This document shows, one piece after another, positions 52,034 to 61,985 of a stretch of 64,000 bases of DNA. The notes beneath the pieces were generated by a model that saw only the letters and a program-made list of their open reading frames with translations, searched no databases and had not been told where the DNA came from. Both the position numbers and the translations under genes were made by a program. Positions within the stretch are counted from its first letter, which is position 1. Each line of letters begins with the position of its first letter. The DNA is from CAZWRV01 sp964636325 (GTDB lineage: Bacteria; Verrucomicrobiota; Lentisphaeria; Victivallales; GWF2-50-93). The stretch lies in NCBI GenBank assembly GCA_964636325.1, contig CAZWRV010000029.1, forward strand, positions 1 through 64,000, read 5' to 3'.

Positions 52034-55000
52034 GGTAGGCTCACCTTCTTCCTTATTATCCATTCGGCTCCGGCTAGCGCCGCCAGCAGCAGGAGGAACG
52101 GCCAGGAGTTCCAAATCGGGAAGTCGTGCTTTTCGGTCTGCACCAGCGACGGAGGCCCGAAGTGCTCCAGGGCCGCCGCGGCGTCGGCAGGCCCTACGAC
52201 GATGCCGCCGGTCTGCGCCGCGATCCTGTTCATGGCGCCGAGATCCGGGGAGAGTTCTGCCAGTTCGGCGGGTGACGCCGCGGCCACGCCGAACTCGGCC
52301 TGGGCGTTCTTCGCGTCGGAGGCGACCTCGTCCGGAAGCCGCCTGCAGTCCAGCAGTATCCTGTAGGAGCCCTGGGGGAGCTTTCCGACCGAGCCGGAGT
52401 AGATGCCGGGGCTGTCTGGCTGGAAGACCAGCTTTCTTGTCAGGACCTCCTTGTCGCCGTCCATGACCTTGACGGACGGGGATATGCCGGTTACCGGCGT
52501 GAAGTCGGGGCGCGTGATCCTGGCGCGGACGGTTATTTCCTCGCCGGGGCTGTAGCGGCCCTTTTCCGGGGCGATCCTGACGCATGACGAGCCGGACATG
52601 AGCTTGTCGGCGGTGGCCCATCTCAGAAGCTGGCCCCAGAACATGTGGTGGTATGTGTCGCCGGTTCTGAAGCGGAGGCGCCATGTCTCGTCGGTGCACA
52701 GGAGCACGACCCGCCCGAGCGAGTAGTTCTGGCAGACGATGAGCGCGTTCTCCAGCTCGAACTGGCGCCTCATCTTCATCGTGTCCTCGTCCGGGACTTC
52801 CGAGGGCGAGAGCTGCTTCACGTAGTCAGGCGGGGAGAACGGCATGGCGAACGCGAGGACCAGGGCTCCGGGCTTGGCCGTTACGATCGGATGGCGCCAG
52901 TGGAAGCTGGGCTGGACGGCCCATATCTCGGCGCTCTTCGGCTGGGACACGTCAAGCTGCGTGACCGGATGCTCGCGCCCCTCCTGGGTGAGCGTCAGCT
53001 TGAAGCCCTCCTCCGGAGGCCTGACGAACTGGGCGTCGGTCCTGCGGGCCGCGGCCGGGAGCAGGTCCGAGAGCGGCGTGTCCATGTAGGCCCTTGGCAT
53101 CCAGGAAGTTCCGGCGATCATGATCAGCGAGCCGCCGCGCGAGCCGACGAACTTCCTTAGCGACGTCAGGCCGTCCGTGCCGAAAACGGCGGGGTCAACG
53201 TCGCCGAGTATGACGATGTCGAACTTCATCCATTCCCCCTCCGAGGAGGGCAGGGCGGTCGCCTCGGTTTCGCCAGGGGCCCTGGCCGCCGACGCGCGCA
53301 CCTCCGGCCTCACGGGCTGGTTCTCTATCCTGTCGGGCTGGAGCAGGACATACTGCAGGCGCACCGACTGGTCGCGCCCGGAGAAGAGGTTCTTGAGGTA
53401 GCGGAACTCCCAGCGCGGACGGCCTTCGATGTAGAGCACCTTGATGCGGTCGTCGGAGACGTTGGCGGGGACAAGCCTCTCGTTGTTGTCCTTGACAAGC
53501 TCCCCTTCGACCGGGTCGATGACGACCTTGTAGGAGTGGAATCCGACGGCCTTCGGCTTGTCGCTGAGCTGTATCCTTTCGCGGATGGAGTCGGCCTTGA
53601 CTTCGACGGTCCTGGTGTCCACGGTTTCCGTGCCGTCCATCAGGCGGACTACGGCGTTCGCGCCGGCCATGCCGTCGAGCTTGAGGTCGACGTCCGCCTT
53701 GAACCTGTCGTTGAGATAGACTATGTCGGGGGCCTGCACGTCCATGACGCATGCGTCCTTCGGCGGCTTCGCGGCGCTTCCGAATGCGACAGGGCATACC
53801 GGAACCCTGGCGTGCGCGAGCCTTCCAGTGGCGACCGCGGCGGACTCGGACGCGTTGTGCCTGCCGTCGGTCAGGACGAGGATGCCGGCGAGCTGGCCGG
53901 AAGGTATGTCCGACATCGCCTTGCCGAGGGCGCCTGAAATGTCGGTGGCCATGATCTCGGCGGGATCACGTGCCGCGGCGGCGTCCTTGGGCTGATCCTT
54001 CTTTTCTTCCGCGGCCTTGAGGAGGTCCAGTTCGGAGACGTCCCTTGCGAAGGAGTATGTCTTCAGCCCGTAGTTATCGGAAATGTTTTCAAGAAGGTTT
54101 TTCCCGTTGGAGTTCTTCCCTCCGTTGCGCTGCGGGGCGAGAAGTATCTTCGTGGCGAGCTCGTGGCGCTTCATGGAGGCGAGTGTGTCCAGGGCGGCGC
54201 GCTCCTTCTCCGGAAGCGCGCCGTAGAAGAAGCTGTCCAGTTCGCCGCCGAGGGCGGACATCTCCTTCTCCATATCCTGCAGGGATTCGACGGCGCGCGC
54301 TCCGCCCGAGAGGATATGCTCGTATTCCGGAGGCTTCGCTTCAGGCGCCTTCGCCTGGTCGTCCTTCCTTGGCGGGCGGACCGCGGCCTCGAGCAGCCTG
54401 ATGCGCTCGTCGAGGCGCGCTAGAGTTTCCGCCTTCACCCTTGCCGCGAGCGCGGCCATCTTCGCCTTCAGGGCGTCGCCCGCTCCGGCCGGAATGTCGT
54501 GGGGGGCGGCAAGCTTGTCCGCAAGGGCTGAGACGTCGGAGCGGACGCGCTTGGAGGCGTCGAGGAGGGCTAGCATCTTCTCCGGGCTTGCGTCCGATGG
54601 GTTCGGCGCCACGATCCTCATCGAGGCGATCATGTCCGCCTGGGCCGCGGTCTCCTCTACGGCCTTTCTGAAGGCCGCGGAAATCTCCTCGGCCCGGACG
54701 GGCCGCTGCGCCTGGAGCAAGGAGAGCGATTCTCCGATGCGGATCTTCGAGGAGGGGTCGAGCCCGGTGTCGGGTATCTGCATCGAGGCGCTCGAGTCCA
54801 CGAGGACGGCCGCATACCTGTCGATCTTCCGCGAGGTTTCGAAGATGCGTACGGGCTGGCAGAGCGCGAACGCCACAAGTATCACAAGGAGGGCGCGCAG
54901 TGCGGCTATTGCCATACCGGGACGCTTTGGAACAGACTGCCTTTCAAAGACATACAGCAACAGAACCGCCTCGGCTGCGGCCGCGCCGGCGAGAAGGACC

Positions 55001-57747
55001 GCCCAGACCGGCCAGCTTGTGGCGAAAACGAGGTGCCGCTCCAAAGCGCCGCCCGCCGAGAGAAGCATCGCGAACGAGAGGAGCGTCCTCACCATCGGAG
55101 GGAGGACAGCCGCTGCGCCGGACATCCTCCATTTGCGCAGGCGTATCCAGGCCCAGAGGAACAATGCGGCCATGAGCCACAGGGCGGGCTCGGGAAGTCC
55201 CGCGGGAAGGACCGCCGCGCCGGACGCTATGCTCCCGGTCGGCGAGGCGGGGCTGCGGAGAGGGTTCGGCGAGCTCTTGGAATCGGTGAAGTCGACCTTC
55301 TCGGACTTCATGATGCGTCGGTTGGCGGCGATCCATCTCGCAAGCGCGATCTCGGCTATCAGGGCGCCGAGCGCGAGCGCCATGAGTATCTTCCATATCT
55401 CCTGGCCGGGCGCGCCGCCGGTTGCCGCGCTGACAAGCTCCTCGTAGGTCGCGGGCGGGAAGATGTCGATCCATCCGCGGAGAGTGAGCAGTTCGTCGTC
55501 GGAAAGCCTGCTGAGGCAGCTCTCCTCGGGATTTGAAAGCACGACGAACGGAAGTTCGGGTATCGGCTGGCCGTCCGCGCCCTTGGGCGGATCCTGGATG
55601 GCCGAGGTCATTATCCTGTAGAGGCCCGGCCAGCGTGTCTCGGAGCACCTGAAGAGGCGGTGCCCGTCGGTCCTGGCCATGGTCGCCTTGCCGGGCAGGC
55701 CGGAAGGGGTCGCCACGGGCAGCTCGGCGGGCAGGCCGGCCGCCTCCGCCTTCGTTGAGACGGAGTCCGGAACGGGCGTCGGCGTCTTGCCGTCCACGAT
55801 GTCGAAGATCATCTCGACCCCGGGCCTGATGTTCGAGTCGACCGACGCCGGGGACGCGAGGTAGTAGACGAGCTCGTGCAGCAACGGCACGAACATCTTC
55901 AGGGACGGCATAGTGCTGTCGGCCCTGTCCATTGAGAACGAGGTCATCGCCACAATTCCGCGGCCGAACCTGCGCTCGACGAGGAATGGGTCCCCGCTGT
56001 CGAGCGTGGCGCCGACTGACGCCGCCGCGTCCGCCTTGTCGGGCTTGAGCTGCCAGTAGGACTTGATCATGGCGAGCGGGGCGTCGGAGCGGGACGCCTC
56101 CGAGCATAGCCTCAGCGCCGGATGAGTGAATGTCTTGAGCGCGAAGTGCGCCGGGGCTTCGTTCATGTTCCTCCGGCTCTCGAACGAGGCCGGCAGGAAC
56201 CTTTCGCCGGAGGCGGCGCGGATAGCGTTGAAGACGGCGGGCTCGGTGCGGTCGCCGGGGACCACGAGCAGTCCGCCGCCTGCGGCGACCCTGTCGATCA
56301 GCTTCTGCCACAGCTTGTTAGGCATGCGCGGCGGATTGGCGACTATCACTACGGGATATTTTCCGAGATCCGTCATGTATGCGGCGTCCACTCCGACCAC
56401 TTCCGGCTTTGCGGGGAATCCGGTTCCTGGCGCGTTCGCCGCGGTAGGCGCCGGCTCGAGGGCCAGGCGGATGAACTCCGCCGAGCTCTCGAACGCCCGC
56501 TTTGACGGGGTTCCGTTTATGATCAGGACGGGGATATTGTCGTTTATGTCGAGGACTCTGGAAAGCGAATTGTCCGACGGGAGATCGTCGTCGCAGGTAA
56601 CGGAGCATGTGAGCACAGAGCGTCCGGCCTTGGGGAACCTGTGGACGAAAGTCACCGTCTCGGAGGTTCCCGGCTGAAGCTCCTTGAGCATAGTGTCCCG
56701 CGCCGCCTGCTCGCCGTTGACCGAAAGCGTAACGGCGGCCGGCTGGATCGTGCCGTCCCCGCCGTTGAAGATGCGCGCCTCTATCTTGACCGGCTGGCCG
56801 ACTCCCGTCGCGGTCTTCGGGAGCGATATTTCCGCGACCGCGGCGTTCCTGAAGCGGTCGGGCGCGGGGAACCTTCTGACAATGACCTTGGTCTTCTGCG
56901 ACGGCGAATTCAGGCTCTGCGCCAGGTAGGTCCAGCGGGGCTGGCTCTTCACGTCCCAGCCTATGCTCTGGCGGTCGGTGAATACTACGATACGCTTGAC
57001 AGGGTTGCGCGCCTGACCAAGCATCGCGGCCGCGGCGTTCAGCGATTCGAGAACCCCGAACGATCCGCCGACCGGCTGCAGGTCCTTGTTCTCCAGAATC
57101 TTAAGTATTTCCTTGTGGTCCGCGCTCGTGAAGGGCATCAGCGGCGAAGGGACCGGGCCCGCCAGGACGATGCCGGCCGTGTCGCCGGCGCCGCAGCTGC
57201 GGACTATCTTTGCCGCCTCCTCCTTGGCGCGGTCGAAGTTGGAACGGCCGTCCTCGGATATCCGCATGGACTCCGAGCCGTCTAGTACGACGACGATGTC
57301 GCGGTCGCCGCCGCCGGCGAACCACGAACTTCCCTGGAGCTGCCGCTCGAACGCGGCGGCAATCGCCGCTACGGCGCAAGATGCGACCGCGACTGTAAGG
57401 AGCATCCTCCTGGTCCGCGAGGACTTCCACACGGCCGCCGCCGCGCCGGCGAGGACCGCCGAAAGGATGAACAGCGGCAGGACGAGCGCCCAGCCGAGCG
57501 AAGGCTGGCTCGGAAGGAACGGGCGAGCCATCGCCAGGACCAGCGCCGCTACAGCCAGGCAGCGAAGCGCCAGCAGCAGCATCTCCTCGACGATAAGCCG
57601 GCGCCGCTGGGTCTCGAACGAGGCGGCCAGGAAGCGCATCGCGCCCCAGGCGATCGGGCGCGCCTTGCTGCGGTTCAGCAGGTGGATCAGCAGCGGAACC
57701 GCCAGAAGCGCAAGACCGACCAGCATTGGAAATTCGAGGAACGTCAT
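52030..57747 (-). CDS. 1905-residue double BatA/VWA membrane protein
   Basis: This protein appears to be two related units fused head to tail. Unit 1 (about 1-830): BatA N-terminal membrane domain (LEFPMLVGLALLAVPLLIHLLNRSKARPIAWGAMRFL), VWA domain with MIDAS VVVLDGSESM, then a glutamine-amidotransferase-like region (PVLIINGTPSKRAFESS, GLLVVPGDRT). Unit 2 (about 870-1905): membrane helices, VWA-like motif AVLVDSSASM and ILVLTDGRHN, another amidotransferase-like segment (IKVLYIEGRPRWEFRYLKNLF) and a final TM anchor. Relatives usually split these into separate genes. MIDAS motifs D-x-S-x-S are present in both, so both could bind metal-dependent ligands. It lies between DUF58 and the coiled-coil protein, overlapping each by 4 bases. 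Confidence 0.82.
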   Translation of the reverse strand: MTFLEFPMLVGLALLAVPLLIHLLNRSKARPIAWGAMRFLAASFETQRRRLIVEEMLLLALRCLAVAALVLAMARPFLPSQPSLGWALVLPLFILSAVLAGAAAAVWKSSRTRRMLLTVAVASCAVAAIAAAFERQLQGSSWFAGGGDRDIVVVLDGSESMRISEDGRSNFDRAKEEAAKIVRSCGAGDTAGIVLAGPVPSPLMPFTSADHKEILKILENKDLQPVGGSFGVLESLNAAAAMLGQARNPVKRIVVFTDRQSIGWDVKSQPRWTYLAQSLNSPSQKTKVIVRRFPAPDRFRNAAVAEISLPKTATGVGQPVKIEARIFNGGDGTIQPAAVTLSVNGEQAARDTMLKELQPGTSETVTFVHRFPKAGRSVLTCSVTCDDDLPSDNSLSRVLDINDNIPVLIINGTPSKRAFESSAEFIRLALEPAPTAANAPGTGFPAKPEVVGVDAAYMTDLGKYPVVIVANPPRMPNKLWQKLIDRVAAGGGLLVVPGDRTEPAVFNAIRAASGERFLPASFESRRNMNEAPAHFALKTFTHPALRLCSEASRSDAPLAMIKSYWQLKPDKADAAASVGATLDSGDPFLVERRFGRGIVAMTSFSMDRADSTMPSLKMFVPLLHELVYYLASPASVDSNIRPGVEMIFDIVDGKTPTPVPDSVSTKAEAAGLPAELPVATPSGLPGKATMARTDGHRLFRCSETRWPGLYRIMTSAIQDPPKGADGQPIPELPFVVLSNPEESCLSRLSDDELLTLRGWIDIFPPATYEELVSAATGGAPGQEIWKILMALALGALIAEIALARWIAANRRIMKSEKVDFTDSKSSPNPLRSPASPTGSIASGAAVLPAGLPEPALWLMAALFLWAWIRLRKWRMSGAAAVLPPMVRTLLSFAMLLSAGGALERHLVFATSWPVWAVLLAGAAAAEAVLLLYVFERQSVPKRPGMAIAALRALLVILVAFALCQPVRIFETSRKIDRYAAVLVDSSASMQIPDTGLDPSSKIRIGESLSLLQAQRPVRAEEISAAFRKAVEETAAQADMIASMRIVAPNPSDASPEKMLALLDASKRVRSDVSALADKLAAPHDIPAGAGDALKAKMAALAARVKAETLARLDERIRLLEAAVRPPRKDDQAKAPEAKPPEYEHILSGGARAVESLQDMEKEMSALGGELDSFFYGALPEKERAALDTLASMKRHELATKILLAPQRNGGKNSNGKNLLENISDNYGLKTYSFARDVSELDLLKAAEEKKDQPKDAAAARDPAEIMATDISGALGKAMSDIPSGQLAGILVLTDGRHNASESAAVATGRLAHARVPVCPVAFGSAAKPPKDACVMDVQAPDIVYLNDRFKADVDLKLDGMAGANAVVRLMDGTETVDTRTVEVKADSIRERIQLSDKPKAVGFHSYKVVIDPVEGELVKDNNERLVPANVSDDRIKVLYIEGRPRWEFRYLKNLFSGRDQSVRLQYVLLQPDRIENQPVRPEVRASAARAPGETEATALPSSEGEWMKFDIVILGDVDPAVFGTDGLTSLRKFVGSRGGSLIMIAGTSWMPRAYMDTPLSDLLPAAARRTDAQFVRPPEEGFKLTLTQEGREHPVTQLDVSQPKSAEIWAVQPSFHWRHPIVTAKPGALVLAFAMPFSPPDYVKQLSPSEVPDEDTMKMRRQFELENALIVCQNYSLGRVVLLCTDETWRLRFRTGDTYHHMFWGQLLRWATADKLMSGSSCVRIAPEKGRYSPGEEITVRARITRPDFTPVTGISPSVKVMDGDKEVLTRKLVFQPDSPGIYSGSVGKLPQGSYRILLDCRRLPDEVASDAKNAQAEFGVAAASPAELAELSPDLGAMNRIAAQTGGIVVGPADAAAALEHFGPPSLVQTEKHDFPIWNSWPFLLLLAALAGAEWIIRKKVSLP

Positions 57748-58694
57748 TTCGCCCTTCTCATCCTTGCGGACAGATAGTCGAGGAGTGCCATGTCGAAGTC
57801 CCTCCGCGTGTTCATGGGGACATATTCGATCCGCATTTCGCCGGCGCCCTTGCGGACCTGCTCGACGAACCTGCGGACCTCGTCCAGGTAGGCTGCGCGT
57901 ATCGCGCGCGGATCCAGCTCCAGCCTGTTTCCGTCGACCTCAAGATCCTCGAACATGCTCCACTTGTCGAACGGGAAGTCAAGTTCCTCGTCAGCCATGA
58001 CGTGAAGGAGAACCACTTCATGCTTGCGGAAGCGGAAATGGTGGAGGGCGTTGAGGATCAGCGACGGATCGTCGAAAAGGTCGGAGATTATGATGACCAG
58101 GCCGCGCCGCTTGATCCGCTCCGCGATGTCGTGCAGGATCGGCGCCATCGACGTCTCGCCGCCGGGGAGGGTGTTGTTCAACTCCTCCAGGAGCACGCGC
58201 AGATGGCTGACGCGCCCCCTCGACGGCAGGTAGCGCCTCACCGACGTGTCGAAGGTCACGAGCCCGACCGCGTCCTGCTGGTGGATCATCAGGTGGAGGA
58301 GCGACGCCGCGAGGAAGCGGCCGTAGTCGAACTTGCTGAGCCTCCTTCCGCGCCTGACCGACGCGGCGCCCCCGGTGTATGCCATCGAGCCCGACGCGTC
58401 AAGAAGTATGGTGGCGCGGAGGTTCGTCTCCTCCATGTACTGCTTCACATAGTAGCGGTCCGACTTCCCGTAGACGCGCCAGTCTATGGAGCCTATGTCG
58501 TCGCCCTGGCAGTATTCCCGGTGCTCCGCGAACTCAACCGAGAAGCCGCGGAACGGACTCTTGTGGTGCCCCGTCACAAAGCCTTCCATCACGCCGTAGG
58601 CGCGGAAGTCGAGGCGGTGTATCTTCGCAAGCGCCTCCGGATCAAGGAGCCACATGTAGGGGGGGAGATTCTTTGCCTCGAAAAGAGAGTCCAT
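57744..58694 (-). CDS. DUF58 domain protein
   Basis: A 316-residue cytosolic protein of the DUF58/VWA-like family. The hallmark GEREYxxGDDIRxIDWxxxAR pattern appears as FAEHREYCQGDDIGSIDWRVYGKSDRYYVKQYMEE, followed by the VWA-like ATILLDASGSMAYTGG and FDYGRFLAASLLHLMIHQQDAVGLVTF. In this operon type DUF58 pairs with MoxR, which acts as its chaperone-like AAA partner, and with VWA membrane proteins. Its stop overlaps the double VWA gene as ATGA. MoxR lies 125 bp upstream, with a stem-loop repeat in between. Confidence 0.93.
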   Translation of the reverse strand: MDSLFEAKNLPPYMWLLDPEALAKIHRLDFRAYGVMEGFVTGHHKSPFRGFSVEFAEHREYCQGDDIGSIDWRVYGKSDRYYVKQYMEETNLRATILLDASGSMAYTGGAASVRRGRRLSKFDYGRFLAASLLHLMIHQQDAVGLVTFDTSVRRYLPSRGRVSHLRVLLEELNNTLPGGETSMAPILHDIAERIKRRGLVIIISDLFDDPSLILNALHHFRFRKHEVVLLHVMADEELDFPFDKWSMFEDLEVDGNRLELDPRAIRAAYLDEVRRFVEQVRKGAGEMRIEYVPMNTRRDFDMALLDYLSARMRRAK

Positions 58695-58698
58695 GGCT

Positions 58699-58721
58699 CG
58701 TTATTGGTTATTGGTCATTGG
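58699..58721. repeat. Short TTATTGG tandem repeat
   Basis: Right after the DUF58 start there are three 7-base steps, TTATTGG, TTATTGG and TCATTGG, in the space before MoxR. It may be a slippage product; no function is evident. Confidence 0.45.
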
Positions 58722-58759
58722 TTTGCGGCGGGCGACAGCCGCGCACGGGATCGGAGTAG

Positions 58760-58800
58760 TCGTCCGCGGCCAAGAATAACCGCGCACAGCAACCATTTGT
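58760..58800 (-). repeat. Dispersed stem-loop repeat, copy 3 (reversed)
   Basis: Read on the minus strand, CGCGGTT-ATTCTT-GGCCGCG (plus-strand positions 58765-58784) follows ATGGTTGCTGTG. Loop type (ATTNNT) and flank match copies 1 and 2. The last two stem pairs are T-G wobbles. It lies between MoxR and DUF58 inside the operon, so it would be transcribed. Confidence 0.6.
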
Positions 58801-58819
58801 CACCTTTCACATTTCGGCC

Positions 58820-59875
<1,056 letters not shown>

Positions 59876-59948
59876 TTATGGCCTCCTTTTTTTCATATAA
59901 GTCGGACAAGTCGGGCATAGGGCCTATTTCAAAAGTCTGCAATTGGCG

Positions 59949-59975
59949 GTGTTCAGGTGTCAGTGTTCAGGTGTC
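59949..59975. repeat. Duplicated 13-mer between anti-sigma and MoxR genes
   Basis: GTGTTCAGGTGTC occurs at 59949-59961 and again at 59963-59975; an ACCTGAAACC-rich inverted relative lies nearby (60018-60035). The 208-bp space 59876-60083 has no gene. Low-complexity intergenic sequence is the simplest reading. Confidence 0.4.
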
Positions 59976-60083
59976 GGCAGGACGAAACGCTGCTATTTCT
60001 TGTTTTTTCTGAGTTTACTGAAACCTGAAACCCGAAACCGGGGATAAAAAACTTAGTTCTATTATCACCTCCACTGTATGCGC

Positions 60084-61136
60084 TCACTCCGGCTCCCCGC
60101 CTCCGAAGACGTCGATCACGTTCATCGCGGTTCTCATGACTCCGGTCTGCCCCTTGGAGATGGTGGCCTGGCCGCCCAGGCGGTTGCGGAGGAGGACGCT
60201 TCCCTCCTCCACCTTTACCGTGGCTACGCTGTCAGATGCCGCGGCGGAGTCTCCGTCCCCGCGGACCCCTATCTGAAGCGGGTGCAGGAATCTGATGGCG
60301 CCGGAATCCTTCTTGCCGTCGGCGCCGGTTCCGGCCGTCTCATCATGCTTCCGACGGACTGCCGCGCCGCTACGGCTTTCGACGCTGAACTTAGTGCCTA
60401 CAACAGTGATTTCGCCGGCCGGGGTGAGCACCTTGAAGACGCGGCCGGCCCTCTGCTTCGCCACGTCGCACACTATGGTCCCGTTGGAAAGCTGCAGTAT
60501 CCTGCCCTTAAGTCCGCCGGAGATGAAGGCCATGAGGCTGTCGCGGTGTATGACTATTTCCGTGCCGTCGCCGAATACGGCGCGGCTGGTCTCCTTGGCA
60601 GTGAGCAATGTGCGGGCCGGGGCCTTGCTACCTGACGAAAGGCTTGTGCCGTCCGGCAGGACCAGCGATCCATCGGCTATCATCGCTTCAGGAACGATGT
60701 AGAAAAGCAGCGCGGCAAGGCCTGCGACAAGCAGGACTGCCGCAGCGGCCGCGAACTTCACGGGCCGGGATGGCCGCTGGAACATCCTGGAGAGCAACGT
60801 CTTGCGTGGTTTGTGAAGAGCGTCCAGGCGGGAGATGACTGATCCGTCGACCTGCTCTTCGCCCTTGAATATGCACTCGAAGAACTCAAGGCACGGCTCG
60901 CAGGATGACAGGTGCCTGGGCATCTCCCAGAACTCGCCCCAGCCCTTCCGCTCCAAGGCCATCTTCCTCAGCTCGTCCAGGGAGTAGTGGCCTTCGGACG
61001 GGTCGGGCAGGATACTGCCCTTTGCGAGCAGCCTGCGAACCTCGGGCGGGAGCTCGGCGGCCTGGCCGGGAGGCGGAATTCCGGCAGATTCCTCCGCCTG
61101 ACCTCCTCTAAAACCTTCTTTGATTGGATCGGGCAC
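60084..61136 (-). CDS. FecR-domain anti-sigma factor with zinc-finger N-terminus
   Basis: A 350-residue membrane protein. The cytoplasmic N-terminus has a ZAS-like zinc motif RHLSSCEPC (His75, Cys79, Cys82), then a TM helix (FAAAAAVLLVAGLAALLFYIV, about 125-147) and a periplasmic FecR domain with LVLPDGTSL, TSRAVFGDGTEIVI, GRVFKVLTPAGEITVVGTKFSVE and SVLLRN. It should hold the ECF sigma factor encoded 80 bp upstream and release it upon a periplasmic signal. The two genes lie in the usual sigma to anti-sigma order. Confidence 0.88.
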   Translation of the reverse strand: MPDPIKEGFRGGQAEESAGIPPPGQAAELPPEVRRLLAKGSILPDPSEGHYSLDELRKMALERKGWGEFWEMPRHLSSCEPCLEFFECIFKGEEQVDGSVISRLDALHKPRKTLLSRMFQRPSRPVKFAAAAAVLLVAGLAALLFYIVPEAMIADGSLVLPDGTSLSSGSKAPARTLLTAKETSRAVFGDGTEIVIHRDSLMAFISGGLKGRILQLSNGTIVCDVAKQRAGRVFKVLTPAGEITVVGTKFSVESRSGAAVRRKHDETAGTGADGKKDSGAIRFLHPLQIGVRGDGDSAAASDSVATVKVEEGSVLLRNRLGGQATISKGQTGVMRTAMNVIDVFGGGEPE

Positions 61137-61216
61137 TGGCGCCTCCGCAACGCTTGTCCATTTGTCATATTTAGCGTGGCGGCGCGGAGTTTCGTGCAGT
61201 CCTGGCGTGAGAAATA

Positions 61217-61834
61217 TTATTTTTTCAGGATGGCCCTCAGCTTGAGGACGGCGCGGTGGATTGTCGGGCCGATGCTGTTCAACGGGATTCCGGTTATCTC
61301 GGCGATTTCGCGGTAGCTGCGCTCCTGAAGGAAGAACAGCCGTATGCAGGTCTGCTCCTTTTTCGAGAGGGATTCGATGGCGAGCTCGACGTCTTTCGGC
61401 GACGGAGACTCCTCGGCCGCGTCCTGGCCCGACTCGTCGGCCACCTCGGGCATGTCGCCGGATGCCGTCCTCGAATACGGATCGGAGCCCATCTTGCGCA
61501 TCATGTCGACACTGCGGTTGCGGACAAGCGTGTGCAGGAGCGGAAGTATCTCCCCCCTCTCGATGCAGGAGTTGAGGAGGCGCATGTCGTTGTCCAGTAT
61601 GTTCTTCCAGGCCGCCGCCACCGCGTCCTCCGCGTCCTGGTGCGAGGCGTGCCTGCCGTGCCTGAGGAATGTGTTCCGGGCCAGCGAAAAGAGAAGCCCC
61701 GTGTATGTTTTGACAAGATCCGACCAGGCGTCATGGTCGCCGGACGCAAGGCGGCGGAGCAGCTCGCGGTTCCGGATCCTGTCACGGCCCGACGGCGGCC
61801 CGGCAGCGTCCTTGTGTTTCATATTTGAAGGCAT
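61217..61834 (-). CDS. ECF-type RNA polymerase sigma factor
   Basis: A 205-residue sigma factor with region 2 (about 25-100; LVKTYTGLLFSLARNTFLRHG, DAEDAVAAAWKNIL, the DAEDAVAxAW form of the region 2.2 helix) and region 4 (about 145-200; AIESLSKKEQTCIRLFFLQERSYREIAEITGIPLNSIGPTIHRAVLKLRAIL). A linker of about 25 residues is enriched in Asp/Ser/Pro. It is cotranscribed with the FecR anti-sigma factor and probably drives its own operon, including MoxR and the VWA proteins. The start at 61834 or the in-frame ATG at 61822 are both possible. It is divergent from the EboE-like gene. Confidence 0.9.
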   Translation of the reverse strand: MPSNMKHKDAAGPPSGRDRIRNRELLRRLASGDHDAWSDLVKTYTGLLFSLARNTFLRHGRHASHQDAEDAVAAAWKNILDNDMRLLNSCIERGEILPLLHTLVRNRSVDMMRKMGSDPYSRTASGDMPEVADESGQDAAEESPSPKDVELAIESLSKKEQTCIRLFFLQERSYREIAEITGIPLNSIGPTIHRAVLKLRAILKK

Positions 61835-61985
61835 GAGGCGGCATATGGTATCCGGCTAAGGCAGTCCGTTTCCGGATGTTTTTCCGAACCATCAAAAACT
61901 TACGATTAACCTACCGTATCGTGTTTAAAACGCAAAAACATCCGCAATATTATGGGGATTATTGACGCCGCTCAGAGGTCCGAGC

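Noticed and set aside
52034..52699. Upstream extension of the 1602-residue coiled-coil protein
   Set aside because: The extension only covers the end of the double VWA gene in another frame; a start with ribosome site exists at 52033.
54401..55447. Open frame on the plus strand inside the double VWA gene
   Set aside because: Composition is typical of antisense shadow (Ala/Arg/Ser), no start signal, contradicts the strong VWA protein.
58699..58721. Possible promoter or regulatory meaning of the TTATTGG repeat
   Set aside because: Three short steps are too few to support more than slippage, and the stretch is inside the operon.
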